A stretch of DNA of 64,000 nucleotides, taken from assembly GCA_045661345.1 (NCBI GenBank), contig JAZRFM010000030.1, positions 62,001-126,000 on the forward strand, in the 5' to 3' direction. Shown here piece by piece: positions 43,318-51,677 of this stretch; position 1 is the first letter of the stretch; each line of letters starts with the position of its first letter. This DNA is from RUG12461 sp045661345 (GTDB lineage: Bacteria; Bacillota; Clostridia; Lachnospirales; Lachnospiraceae). Under the pieces are notes generated by a model that worked only from the letters and a program-made list of their open reading frames with translations, was not told the origin of the DNA and did not search any database. The translations under genes were made by a program, and so were the position numbers.

Positions 43318-44181
43318 ATGAACAACAGAGAAAACTGCGTAGATTACGAAAAGCCAAAACAAAAGGTCTCTACACTCCGTAAAATCTATATCGCACGGCT
43401 TATCATCCGCATCCTGATACTGGCAGCCTGTGTTCTGATTGCGGTCTATTTTCCACAGCAATTGCAGGTGCTCGAGGGGTGGAATTTCTTTCATATGCTG
43501 ACGCCGTTGCATCTGCTCTGGGTGCTTTGGGTGCTGGATATGCTTTGGCAGCTGATTCCCGTAAAAAACAAAATTGCCCTCGGATCGCAGAAGCTGTTTC
43601 AATTTCGTTTTATCCCGTCGGAGGATCTGAAACGCATCAATTACAAAAATCTGCGCGATTATATTATTCGAACCACCAAACAGGCTTACAAGGTCATGCT
43701 TCTATGGGCGGCCGCCATCGTATTTCTGACGCTGCTCCGTTATTTTAATATCATTTCTGACACTTACCTGTTCCTGTTTACCGTCACTTTTTATGTTTGT
43801 GACCTGATTTGTGTGCTGATCTGGTGCCCTTTCCGGCTTATTCTGAAAAACCGGTGCTGCACCACCTGCCGGATCTTCAACTGGGATCATCTGATGATGT
43901 TCACACCTATGCTTTTTGTGAGAGGCTTTTATTCCTTAAGTCTTCTGTTGATGTCCATCCTGGTTTGGCTGATCTGGGAACTCGCGGTTATGATGTATCC
44001 GGAGCGTTTTTCGGAAATCACCAACGAAGCGCTACGTTGCAGTAACTGTACCGACAAACTTTGTACCCAGTACTGTCAGAAGCTCCGGACACCGAATAAT
44101 CCCAATGTAGCGCCGATCGAACGTTTTGAGGAAAAGCTTGAAGGGAAAATCGGAGAAACACTGGAAAGCTTAAAAAAATGA
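43318..44181 (+). CDS. Polytopic membrane protein with paired cysteine motifs, function unknown
   Basis: 287 residues. About five membrane helices (~24-45, 60-78, 125-145, 148-170, 198-224). A cytosolic-type loop carries NRCCTTCRIFNWDH, and the C-terminal tail carries C-x2-C-x4-C-x3-C (CSNCTDKLCTQYC). The cysteines could bind zinc or an iron-sulfur cluster, or form disulfides if outside. No ribosome site precedes the ATG. A TAGTAT -10-like element ends 7 nt before it, predicting a leaderless message. I do not recognise a named family. The zinc-ribbon membrane protein gene follows after 24 nt. Confidence 0.8.
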   Translation: MNNRENCVDYEKPKQKVSTLRKIYIARLIIRILILAACVLIAVYFPQQLQVLEGWNFFHMLTPLHLLWVLWVLDMLWQLIPVKNKIALGSQKLFQFRFIPSEDLKRINYKNLRDYIIRTTKQAYKVMLLWAAAIVFLTLLRYFNIISDTYLFLFTVTFYVCDLICVLIWCPFRLILKNRCCTTCRIFNWDHLMMFTPMLFVRGFYSLSLLLMSILVWLIWELAVMMYPERFSEITNEALRCSNCTDKLCTQYCQKLRTPNNPNVAPIERFEEKLEGKIGETLESLKK

Positions 44182-44205
44182 AACCTGTTTAGGAAAGGAG
44201 AGGGT

Positions 44206-45435
44206 ATGGGAGAGAACCAAACAATGGCAGCCGCTTGTCCGGCATGCGGCGGGGAGATGAAATTCGACCCGGTCAGCGGAAAGCTGAAATGTGAATACTG
44301 CGCGTCGCTGTATACAGCGGAGGAAGTAGAGGCATTTTGGAGGGAGAAGGAGCAGCAGGCGGCATCAGCGCAGGAGAGCGCAACGAACCCGGGGGAAAAC
44401 TGGGATACCGAAAAAGACGGTATGAAAACTTATGCCTGTTCCACCTGCGGTGCGGAACTGATTGCAAATGAGACGACAGCAGTCATGCGCTGTCCTTATT
44501 GCGGAAATCAGACGATTGTTCCGGGGCAGTTTTCGGGCAGTATCCGTCCGGATCACATTATCCCCTTTGCGCACACGAAGGATCAGGCGATCAGCAGTTA
44601 CCATCAATACTATCAGAAGCGCTTTTTGCTGCCGAAGTCCTTTCAGACAGACAATCATGTCTCTGAAATTCAGGGTGTCTACGTACCGTTTTGGCTTTTC
44701 AGCGGCAAAGCATCCATTGATGCAACGTATGATGCGGTGGATGTAAAGAGTGATCAGGAATATGAGACCCTGACCCATTATGATGTGAGGAGAAAAGGGT
44801 ATCTTTCCTATGAGAATGTGCCGACGGATGCATCGAAGCGCATGGAGGATGCTCTCATGGATTCTGTCGAGCCCTATGACATGGCGCAGATCAAGCCCTT
44901 TTCCCTGTCCTATCTTCCGGGTTTTCTGGCAGAACGTTTCGACGTGGAAAAACAGGACAACGTGGAGCGTGCCCACAAACGTGTCAAATCAACGATCAGT
45001 GAGCAGACGAAGAGGACGATCAGACACAACCGCATTGAGTCAGAACAGGAGCAGGTCACAATCAGCGATGAAAAAACGGGATATGGTCTGTTTCCGGTCT
45101 GGCTGCTGACGACCCGTTGGAATGATAAGGAATATCGGTTTGCGATGAACGGCCAGACCGGTAAGATGACGGGGGATCTCCCGATCAGTGTACCGAAGTT
45201 TTTGGGCGTGGTGATCGCGGTGTTTGTTGCGATCCTTCTGATTGGTCTTTTGTTCGTGGATGTCGGTACGATTTTAATCATTGATCTGATCGTTGTTGCC
45301 ATCGTCAGCATGGTCATGTACGGAAGCATGAAACCTGTCGTACAGGCCGCCGATGCCGATCATTATATCAGCGAATCCCTGACACTGACAGAAGAAGGGG
45401 AAGTCTTTACGAGAAAAGAAAAGCGTAAAAAATAA
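44206..45435 (+). CDS. TFIIB-type double zinc-ribbon membrane protein
   Basis: 409 residues. Two zinc ribbons: C11-x2-C14 ... C29-x2-C32 and C78-x2-C81 ... C96-x2-C99. A ~200-residue beta-rich region follows (HIIPFAHTKDQAISSYHQYY, VYVPFWLFSG, VWLLTTRWNDKEYRFAMNG), then two C-terminal membrane helices (~325-345 and 348-368). Similar Clostridia proteins are called TFIIB-type zinc ribbon-containing, of unknown role. The GGAAAGGAGAG ribosome site is strong. It is likely co-transcribed with the flanking membrane-protein genes. Confidence 0.82.
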   Translation: MGENQTMAAACPACGGEMKFDPVSGKLKCEYCASLYTAEEVEAFWREKEQQAASAQESATNPGENWDTEKDGMKTYACSTCGAELIANETTAVMRCPYCGNQTIVPGQFSGSIRPDHIIPFAHTKDQAISSYHQYYQKRFLLPKSFQTDNHVSEIQGVYVPFWLFSGKASIDATYDAVDVKSDQEYETLTHYDVRRKGYLSYENVPTDASKRMEDALMDSVEPYDMAQIKPFSLSYLPGFLAERFDVEKQDNVERAHKRVKSTISEQTKRTIRHNRIESEQEQVTISDEKTGYGLFPVWLLTTRWNDKEYRFAMNGQTGKMTGDLPISVPKFLGVVIAVFVAILLIGLLFVDVGTILIIDLIVVAIVSMVMYGSMKPVVQAADADHYISESLTLTEEGEVFTRKEKRKK

Positions 45436-45452
45436 AGGAATTGAAGCCAGCC

Positions 45453-47207
45453 ATGGGTATGATGGACCAGACAATGACAGAAAAGAAAACGGGAATGACG
45501 AAAGAGCTCATTCTGTTTCTCGTCCTTGGTGTTGTTACGATCATCACAGGCTGGCTTTATCTTTCCACCGGTTTTGATGCTACCTGGGGCGGCGATGACA
45601 GCATCGTACATCTGAGTATGTATCAAGCCACCAAAGACCAGACCTACTTACAGAGCTTCTTTCATTACATAGGGCAGGCGCTGGAGATCTACCTGCATCC
45701 GGCGGAGACCTACCGTTTTCTGCCCCTCGCCTACTGGAACGACGCTGTCTGGAAATTTGCGTCCTACAGTCTCACCAATTACCGGATAGCGGTTCTTTTC
45801 TATACGTATCTTGCAATCTTCCTGACATCGGTATTTCTCGGCTGCATGACAAAAAACAGATCGGTGGCTCTTCTTTGTCTTGCTCTGACGCCGCTGCTTG
45901 TGAATCTGTATTCCTCGGTGGAAGTAAACGCGCTCTATACCTATCAGGCCATGGCACAGCGCTCTTACATCTTCTGGATCATCGGGATGCTGCTTCTTTA
46001 TGTCCATGCAGGAAAGAAAAAAATCGGGTTTCTGATTGCGGCGGCATTTTTTACATTTCTGTCCTGCAGCGTGCTTGAAATCGGCTATCTCTTTATTTTT
46101 CCCTGCTTTTTGGTTGTTATGCTTCTGCACGAAAAGTGGAAACATAGGATCCTTGTCTTTGGCTCCCAGTGTATAAGCGTAATCCTCGCATTTACAGGCT
46201 ACTGCATCTGCGCTTCGGCACAGGGGATGAATACGGATACTTCCACCCGTTTTCAGCTGTCGCCCATTGTCGAAACCATTTCCAAGCAGATGACAGCATC
46301 TTTTTCCCTGCCGAGCGTGTTATTATCCGGACAGGAGCTGCATTTTGCGGATATCCGGGTGCAGGACGTGGTGCTGTCTTTTGTGCTGGCCGGTGTGGTG
46401 GCATGGCTGCTTTATCAGTGCAGCCATCAAGGACAGGCTGTACCGGAGATGACAAGCGGACTCCTGATCTGTATTGCTGTCCTGATTCTGGTATTGCCGG
46501 CCGGTCTGATTTCCATAGCAGAAAAGTTTCAGATCAGTAATGCCATTACATGGACGCAGGGTTGGATGATGTCCATTGTGGGAACCATGGGTGTGGGATT
46601 GTTTACGGCACTGCTGCTTCTTTCCATTACGGGCTGGATCGGGAGGAATGCGAATCCGCCCTGGCTGCGGATCCTCCTGATTGCCTCTCTGTCATTTCTG
46701 ATCGGTTGTACCGGGGTTTACAGCAGAGCAGCAACGAATGCTTCCGGCGACAAGCATACCCGTTCAGGAAATGATCTGTTGATCGAGGCGCTGCAAAGCG
46801 AGGTGCTTTCCGATGTCCCGGAGGATGCTCTGCTTTACTGTGATTACGGGATTTGGGGAAGCAGCGCACCGGCACTGAAGATGTTTATAGAGATCTATGG
46901 GAACCGTACACTGGAGCCCTCCTACTATGAAGGGCAGGAAATGGAAGAGGGAGCATTTTTCTCAGGTTTTCATCATGGAGATGCAATTGCCTATTATTAT
47001 GCCGGGAAATTGGGAGAAGAGCCGGGGACGCTTCAAAATGTCAGGGTCTGGATCAAAGATCGGGCGGGAATCATACAGAAGCATAATCTGACTTACGTGG
47101 ATGGCGGAACCCTTCAGGCAACAACAATCCAGCCTGCAGATGGACAGGAATCCGTCTACTATGCCAGGATACCGCAAATGAATTTCGCAGAATTCTATAT
47201 TGAGTGA
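45453..47207 (+). CDS. Large polytopic membrane protein, GT-C glycosyltransferase-like
   Basis: About 584 residues from the ATG at 45453 (a TTG at 45441 sits too close to the AAAGGA ribosome site). Roughly ten to eleven membrane helices lie between residues 8 and 425. A first extracytoplasmic loop holds FDATWGGDDS, and a C-terminal ~150-residue soluble domain contains VPEDALLYCDYGIWGSS. The first-loop acidic pair and overall shape resemble GT-C fold glycosyltransferases, but no family signature is certain. It follows the zinc-ribbon gene after 17 nt and precedes surE by 15 nt. Confidence 0.72.
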   Translation: MGMMDQTMTEKKTGMTKELILFLVLGVVTIITGWLYLSTGFDATWGGDDSIVHLSMYQATKDQTYLQSFFHYIGQALEIYLHPAETYRFLPLAYWNDAVWKFASYSLTNYRIAVLFYTYLAIFLTSVFLGCMTKNRSVALLCLALTPLLVNLYSSVEVNALYTYQAMAQRSYIFWIIGMLLLYVHAGKKKIGFLIAAAFFTFLSCSVLEIGYLFIFPCFLVVMLLHEKWKHRILVFGSQCISVILAFTGYCICASAQGMNTDTSTRFQLSPIVETISKQMTASFSLPSVLLSGQELHFADIRVQDVVLSFVLAGVVAWLLYQCSHQGQAVPEMTSGLLICIAVLILVLPAGLISIAEKFQISNAITWTQGWMMSIVGTMGVGLFTALLLLSITGWIGRNANPPWLRILLIASLSFLIGCTGVYSRAATNASGDKHTRSGNDLLIEALQSEVLSDVPEDALLYCDYGIWGSSAPALKMFIEIYGNRTLEPSYYEGQEMEEGAFFSGFHHGDAIAYYYAGKLGEEPGTLQNVRVWIKDRAGIIQKHNLTYVDGGTLQATTIQPADGQESVYYARIPQMNFAEFYIE

Positions 47208-47222
47208 GTAAAGGAAAACAGA

Positions 47223-47939
47223 ATGGTTCGGATCTTGATTACAAATGATGACGGAATCGGCTCTGACGGCCTGTACCGTCTGGTTATGACCGCAAAAGAA
47301 TTCGGAGAGGTGGTAATCGTTGCCCCGGACGGGCAGCGGAGCGCAGCCTCACACAGCATCTCTTTGCATCACGAGCTCGATGTGTATCCGTATGAGTATC
47401 CTGTAGAGGGGGTGAAAGCCTATACCTGCAGCGGGACACCTGCGGATTGCGTGCGGGTCGGTCTGTTAAATATGATGGATCAAAAACCGGATTTTGTATT
47501 GTCCGGGATTAATGACGGCTATAATGTAGCTACCGATATCCAGTATTCCGGAACCGTGGGTGCTGCGTTTGAGGCAGCCTTTCAGGGGTATCACGCAATT
47601 GCACTGTCGGAGGGAAGGAGTTCCTGTCATGAGGTGACGGATGCCTATCTGTATCAAATGCTGGAGGAATGCATCGAAAAACCGCTGCCGCCCGGGCAGG
47701 TGTATAATATCAATTTTCCGGATTGCCCTTATGCGGTGTGTAAGGGTGTCCTCTATCAAAGATCAGTGTCTGCAGGGACTCCTTACAGGGATCACTATGT
47801 AGAAAAAGAAAAACTGCCCGGTGGCGGGATCAGGCTGATGGTGGAAGGAGATCCCTCCACGGAAAGTGAAGAAGGATCCGATTACAGAGCAGTGGTGGAG
47901 CATTACGTCTCCGTCGGTATCCTGCATAACATCATGTAA
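47223..47939 (+). CDS. surE: 5'/3'-nucleotidase SurE
   Basis: 238 residues. Metal-binding N-terminus ILITNDDGIGSDG, then VVIVAPDGQRSAASHSIS, CSGTPADCVRVGL, LSGINDGYNVATDIQYSGTVGAA. These are the SurE signatures. It dephosphorylates nucleoside monophosphates in the cytosol. The AAAGGAAAA ribosome site is good. Confidence 0.96.
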   Translation: MVRILITNDDGIGSDGLYRLVMTAKEFGEVVIVAPDGQRSAASHSISLHHELDVYPYEYPVEGVKAYTCSGTPADCVRVGLLNMMDQKPDFVLSGINDGYNVATDIQYSGTVGAAFEAAFQGYHAIALSEGRSSCHEVTDAYLYQMLEECIEKPLPPGQVYNINFPDCPYAVCKGVLYQRSVSAGTPYRDHYVEKEKLPGGGIRLMVEGDPSTESEEGSDYRAVVEHYVSVGILHNIM

Positions 47940-47942
47940 CGG

Positions 47943-47972
47943 TTTACATCATGGAGCTGTTCGTATTATAAT
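47943..47972 (+). promoter_or_regulatory. Promoter for the HdeD-like gene
   Basis: TTTACA (47943-47948), an 18-nt spacer and TATAAT (47967-47972), 31 nt before the ATG at 48003. Confidence 0.65.
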
Positions 47973-48002
47973 GAAACATCATTTGAGAGGAGGAATCATG
48001 TT

Positions 48003-48563
48003 ATGAATCCAACAAAAACCGGAGTATCCGCTGTGATTGTGATCGCAGTGGAAATCCTGATCGGAATCTTTCTGTTGATCAATCCGGAGGGATTTATGAA
48101 AACCATCATTATCATAGCCGGGATTGGTCTGCTCATTCTTGGCATCGTCCTGATGGTACGCTACATAGCGGGACAAAAAACGGGGTCGTCAGGATTTGGA
48201 ATTCTGATCGGCGCAATCATTGCTATCATTTTCGGGCTTGTGTGTATTTTTGCATCCAGAGGGATAGAGTGGATGATCGAAGCCTTTATCTGGGTATGCG
48301 GTATCTTCCTGATTATAGCCGGGGTGATCAAGATCGCATCCTTTTTCCGTGTCCGCAGCGGAGGATATACCGGCAGCGGGACGGTGCTGCTTCTGATCAG
48401 CGGTATTATTATGACAATCTTCGGGATACTTCTGGTATTCCATCCGTTCAAGTCCCTGGCCACGCTGCTTCGGATCGGCGGCATTGTGCTGATGGTGGAG
48501 GCGGTATTTGATCTGATCTCCTTTATCATCACCATGAAAAATGCGCCCCGGGAAGTGAAGTAA
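48003..48563 (+). CDS. HdeD-family (DUF308) membrane protein
   Basis: 186 residues with six membrane helices in three hairpins, each of the form GIFLLINPEGFMKTIIIIAG, a repeat typical of HdeD/DUF308. The E. coli relative is linked to acid resistance, but the role in Firmicutes is not known. An AGGAGG ribosome site lies 10 nt upstream. It is convergent with the channel gene, 4 nt apart. Confidence 0.85.
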   Translation: MNPTKTGVSAVIVIAVEILIGIFLLINPEGFMKTIIIIAGIGLLILGIVLMVRYIAGQKTGSSGFGILIGAIIAIIFGLVCIFASRGIEWMIEAFIWVCGIFLIIAGVIKIASFFRVRSGGYTGSGTVLLLISGIIMTIFGILLVFHPFKSLATLLRIGGIVLMVEAVFDLISFIITMKNAPREVK

Positions 48564-48567
48564 AGAA

Positions 48568-48993
48568 TTACTTCTTCTGCAGGCGGAACTGATGCACCTT
48601 TTTGGACATTTCCACCAGTTCTTCGTGGCTGAGTTCCGGAAGCTTTTCCAGACGGTCAAGGAAGGCGGTTAGCGTTTCCTTACGGCGGATTTCCAGGATT
48701 TCGTTGTAGTAATTGACGAGGATACCGGTGAGGATCGCGATCACAATGAGGGAATAGACCGTGACGATAACGGAAATGATCTTTGCCAGAAAAGTATGTA
48801 CCACGATATCCCCGAAACCGGCTGTTGAGATGACGGCGTAGCAGTACCATAACGCATCGGAATAGTTCGTGATTTCCGGTTCCGCGAGGAGGATCAATAA
48901 AGCCGAAATAAAGACAAAGATCAAATAATTCACAAAAATCCTGAGACCGTTTGTCTGTTTCAGGATACGGTAGAGTGTTTTCAGATTCTTCAT
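48568..48993 (-). CDS. Two-helix potassium channel
   Basis: 141 residues from the ATG at 48993 (GGGAG ribosome site). The TM1-pore-TM2 layout contains pore motif VISTAGFGDIV, a variant of the T-x-G-Y-G-D filter with Phe for Tyr and Ala for the Val position. A charged C-terminal helix (~95-141) follows. There is no RCK domain. It is probably a tetrameric K+ channel of the Ion_trans_2 type. Confidence 0.85.
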   Translation of the reverse strand: MKNLKTLYRILKQTNGLRIFVNYLIFVFISALLILLAEPEITNYSDALWYCYAVISTAGFGDIVVHTFLAKIISVIVTVYSLIVIAILTGILVNYYNEILEIRRKETLTAFLDRLEKLPELSHEELVEMSKKVHQFRLQKK

Positions 48994-49242
48994 GGCGGTT
49001 CTCCCTGCTGACTGGTGTGTGTCTCTGATCACATCATAGCAAAAAAAGAAAAATAAAACGACGCAAAACTGATCGGGTGGTTAAGATTTTTCCGGTTTGT
49101 GACGATATAAGAGATAACAAAAACAAAACAGTCTCTGAAATCTGATCGAGTCAGTAAGCCAGCCGTCAGTTGCGAGCGAGCGGCCACGTTGAACACCGGT
49201 AAAGAAGAAAAGAGGCAGGATGGAACGGCAAATAGCATGATG
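48994..49242 (+). other. Non-coding 5' part of a 375-nt gap; possible leader or small RNA
   Basis: No gene is convincing here. Weak promoter-like text (GATATAAGAG near 49104) and a GC-richer segment from 49140 precede the terminator-like hairpin at 49243-49277. The arrangement (promoter, ~130-150 nt, terminator, then gene) is that of an attenuated leader or a free small RNA. I could not match it to a known riboswitch class. Confidence 0.4.
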
Positions 49243-49277
49243 AAATCCCGGACAGCAGTCGCTGCGCGGGATTTTTT
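49243..49277 (+). terminator. Terminator-like hairpin in the leader of the methyltransferase-fold gene
   Basis: AAATCCCG / CGGGATTT outer stem and CAGC / GCTG inner stem around loop AGTC, followed by six T. It lies 92 nt before the ATG at 49369, with no coding gene upstream on this strand to terminate. Confidence 0.7.
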
Positions 49278-49368
49278 GTACCCGGACCCGTACAGAGAAA
49301 AAGCGCGGCGTTGTCGGGGACGGGCAGCCGGAGCAGAGATGTCTGGCTTGCGGATGCAGGAGAACAGT

Positions 49369-50031
49369 ATGATTTCAGTGATTGAAAAAGAGTATCATGG
49401 CGAGATGGCTCGTTTTCTCTATGTGGATGGCGGTGTGGAATCGGCCATGTATCTGAACCCTGCGCGACGGAGCGAACTGATCCTTTCTTATATGAGGAAA
49501 ATTGCCGAGATCATCGCTGCTCTCCCGGAACCGCAGCAGGTGCTGATGATCGGCGGCGCCGGTTTTTCTCTTCCGCGCTTTTTACTGGATGCATATCCGG
49601 ATATTCACCTTACCGTGCTGGAAAAAGATGCACAAATGCTGCGTATCGCCGGGGAATCCTTTTTTCTTCCGAAAGATAAACGACTCACGGTAGTGGAGGC
49701 AGAGGGTCTGCGCTATCTGGAGCAGAATATGGATAAATACGATCTCATCATCAACGATGCCTTTATCGGCGCTTACCCGGATCCGGCGCTGTTGACGGAT
49801 GAAGCGGTTGCTCTGATGAAATCCAGACTGTACCCGGAAGGAACGATTCTCCTGAATATGGTGATGTCCCTGCGCGGGAAAGGCACATTTCCCGGAATCC
49901 GCCTCAGAACGAACCTGGAAAACAGTTTTCTCTATGTAAGATGCTCGCGCTGTCAGACATGGAAGATGGAGGAGGAGGCACAGAACTGCATTCTGAGTTG
50001 CTCGGACCGGGCATTACCGGTACATCTATAG
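49369..50031 (+). CDS. Spermidine-synthase-fold / class I methyltransferase-like protein
   Basis: 220 residues from the ATG at 49369 (CAGGAG ribosome site); the same frame is open upstream through the hairpin but is atypical. Rossmann motif VLMIGGAGFSLPRFLLDAYP, then LTVLEKDAQMLRIA and the catalytic-region DLIINDAFIGAYPD resemble spermidine synthase-like proteins that lack the N-terminal tetramerization domain. The polyamine role is unproven. The C-terminus has a C-x2-C pair (VRCSRCQTW). Confidence 0.75.
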   Translation: MISVIEKEYHGEMARFLYVDGGVESAMYLNPARRSELILSYMRKIAEIIAALPEPQQVLMIGGAGFSLPRFLLDAYPDIHLTVLEKDAQMLRIAGESFFLPKDKRLTVVEAEGLRYLEQNMDKYDLIINDAFIGAYPDPALLTDEAVALMKSRLYPEGTILLNMVMSLRGKGTFPGIRLRTNLENSFLYVRCSRCQTWKMEEEAQNCILSCSDRALPVHL

Positions 50032-50035
50032 GAAC

Positions 50036-50064
50036 TTGCTTTTTGTTTTGGAAACGAGTAGAAT
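50036..50064 (+). promoter_or_regulatory. Promoter for the Ala/Pro/Thr/Glu-repeat lipoprotein
   Basis: TTGCTT (50036-50041), a 17-nt spacer and TAGAAT (50059-50064), 44 nt before the ATG. The following leader carries a CAGGAGG ribosome site. Confidence 0.7.
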
Positions 50065-50107
50065 ATTCTCGGTTTGGAATTAGTTTTGGCAGAGGCAGGA
50101 GGTTTGT

Positions 50108-50830
50108 ATGAAAAAAAGAGTTGTAGCAACCATGATGACGATTTCCCTTGCGGCAGCAGTCCTTACGGGATGCGGTAGCACGGCAGCAGCGACACCTGCG
50201 GCACCTGCGGCAACGGAAGCAGCAGCGCCCGCAGCAACAGAGGCGGCAGCACCGGCGGCAACGGAAGCAGCAGCACCGGCAGCAACCGAAGCAGCTCCCG
50301 CAGCTACGGAAGAGGCGCTGGATCCCAGTGTCAATAATATTGACGAGGAAGCACTGAAGCAGGCATTTATCCAGTCCATCGAGGATTCGGACTATGACGA
50401 TGTCAAGCTTCCGGAAGACAAGGACATCCAGATTACCGTTGTTTCCGACTATGGGAACTATGAGAGTCTGGAGTATCTGACCTATCTGTTCTTCGGTGCA
50501 AACGGAATCAACTATGCCGAGTACTATACGGCAGACCGCGAAACCGGAGATGTGATCACGCTGGATGAACTGTTGAATTCCGATCAGGCGACCTATGATG
50601 CTATTTCCGAGAACATCCGGTCCCAGATGGAGGAGCAGATGCAGCAGGATGACACCGTAAAGTATTTCATGGATGATTACAAGGGTGTCGACAAGGATTC
50701 TCTCTGGTATCTCGGTTCGGACGGAAGTCTGATCATCACCTTCCCGGAGGCGACAATTGCGCCCCATTCCGACGGGATTATCACATTTACCATCCCCAGC
50801 GATGTGTTCGATCCGACAAAAGTGCTGTAA
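50108..50830 (+). CDS. Lipoprotein with Ala-Pro-Thr-Glu repeats
   Basis: 240 residues. Lipobox LTGC (Cys22) follows a typical signal. Residues ~25-68 are tandem AAAPAATE-type repeats that likely form a flexible tether. The C-terminal ~150 residues form a soluble domain with YLFFGANGINYAEYYTADRETGDVITLDELL and SDGSLIITFPEATIAPHSDG, resembling DUF3298/RsiV-like extracytoplasmic domains. It is surface-exposed, ligand unknown. It has its own promoter and terminator. Confidence 0.82.
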   Translation: MKKRVVATMMTISLAAAVLTGCGSTAAATPAAPAATEAAAPAATEAAAPAATEAAAPAATEAAPAATEEALDPSVNNIDEEALKQAFIQSIEDSDYDDVKLPEDKDIQITVVSDYGNYESLEYLTYLFFGANGINYAEYYTADRETGDVITLDELLNSDQATYDAISENIRSQMEEQMQQDDTVKYFMDDYKGVDKDSLWYLGSDGSLIITFPEATIAPHSDGIITFTIPSDVFDPTKVL

Positions 50831-50859
50831 ATAAGGATCTACGGAGCAGCAACAAAAAT

Positions 50860-50894
50860 AAGACGTCTCCTTTTTAAGGGGGACGTCTTTTTTT
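50860..50894 (+). terminator. Intrinsic terminator after the lipoprotein gene
   Basis: AAGACGTCTCC / GGGGACGTCTT stem with loop around TTTTTAA, followed by seven T. Confidence 0.9.
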
Positions 50895-50936
50895 ACGGGC
50901 TTGTCACAGACAGGAAAGATCCTTACCCGGTAAAGA

Positions 50937-51584
50937 TCACGAAGTACGGTCAATGATCAGCTTACAGATTGGATGATGGAGGGCGGAGAACTTCGCCTCG
51001 TACTCGGTCATGATGTTTCCATGGGATAATACCGGATCATGATGCAGATCATCCGTGGAGGCGAGGAGCCTCCATTTACTCTTTTCGATCTCTTCCAGAG
51101 AAAACTCAAACAGGCCGCGGTTATCGGTTTTGAACTCGATACATCCCGTTTCGGACAGAATGTGGTCATAGCGCTCCAGAAACGCAGCGGAAGTGAGGCG
51201 CCTTTTGGCATGCTTCGCTTTTGGCCAGGGATCCGAAAAGTTCAGATAAATCCGATCAACTTCTCCCTCCCCGAAGATTTCTGTCAGAAATTCGGCATTG
51301 ACGCAGAGAAAACGGAGATTCGGCAGGGGATTCTCTTCTATTTTTTGAATGGCACGAAAAAGAACGCTGGGAAACATCTCGATGCCCAGATACATCACAG
51401 CAGGATGCAGCTGGGCCATATGCATCAGAAAAGTACCTTTTCCCATGCCGATTTCTATGTGGAGCGGAGCGGACGGGTTTTCAAAGAAGGTACGCCAGTT
51501 GTTTTTGTGGATGGAAGGGTCCTGCACACAGAATTCGCTGTTTGCCACAGCTTCCTCAGCACCCTTGATTTTTCTCAGTCGCAT
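50937..51584 (-). CDS. trmB: tRNA (guanine-46 N7) methyltransferase TrmB
   Basis: 215 residues from the ATG at 51584, whose product starts MRLRKIKGAEE like other TrmB proteins; the frame is open upstream without meaning. HIEIGMGKGTFLMHMA (SAM site), RIYLNFSDPWPKAKHAKRRL (catalytic signature) and FKTDNRGLFEFSLEE are present. It methylates G46 in the tRNA variable loop. It is divergent from the carboxypeptidase gene. Confidence 0.96.
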   Translation of the reverse strand: MRLRKIKGAEEAVANSEFCVQDPSIHKNNWRTFFENPSAPLHIEIGMGKGTFLMHMAQLHPAVMYLGIEMFPSVLFRAIQKIEENPLPNLRFLCVNAEFLTEIFGEGEVDRIYLNFSDPWPKAKHAKRRLTSAAFLERYDHILSETGCIEFKTDNRGLFEFSLEEIEKSKWRLLASTDDLHHDPVLSHGNIMTEYEAKFSALHHPICKLIIDRTS

Positions 51585-51642
51585 CGTGATCAACCTCGCG
51601 TCAATCATACCATGAAGAAAAACAGCATGTCCATAAAAAATC

Positions 51643-51671
51643 TTTACATCCCACCAACGCATGCTTATAGT
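51643..51671 (+). promoter_or_regulatory. Promoter of the D,D-carboxypeptidase gene, adjoining the start codon
   Basis: TTTACA (51643-51648), a 17-nt spacer and TATAGT (51666-51671). The expected transcription start coincides with the A of the ATG at 51678. Confidence 0.65.
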
Positions 51672-51677
51672 AGTACT

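Noticed and set aside
49090..49245. Match to known riboswitch classes (SAM, cobalamin, c-di-GMP, THF, ZTP, glycine, fluoride)
   Set aside because: None of their conserved core sequences could be found by eye, so only an unknown leader or small RNA is proposed.
49189..49368. N-terminal extension of the spermidine-synthase-fold protein
   Set aside because: It runs through the terminator-like hairpin, has no family resemblance, and the ATG at 49369 has its own ribosome site.
50170..50320. Tandem GCAGCACCGGCGGCAACGGA-type repeats considered as a DNA minisatellite or CRISPR
   Set aside because: They encode the AAAPAATE tether of the lipoprotein in frame.
51039..51677. A long plus-strand frame running antisense through trmB into the carboxypeptidase gene
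   Set aside because: The residues before 51678 resemble nothing, the region is fully used by trmB on the other strand, and a promoter lies at 51643-51671.
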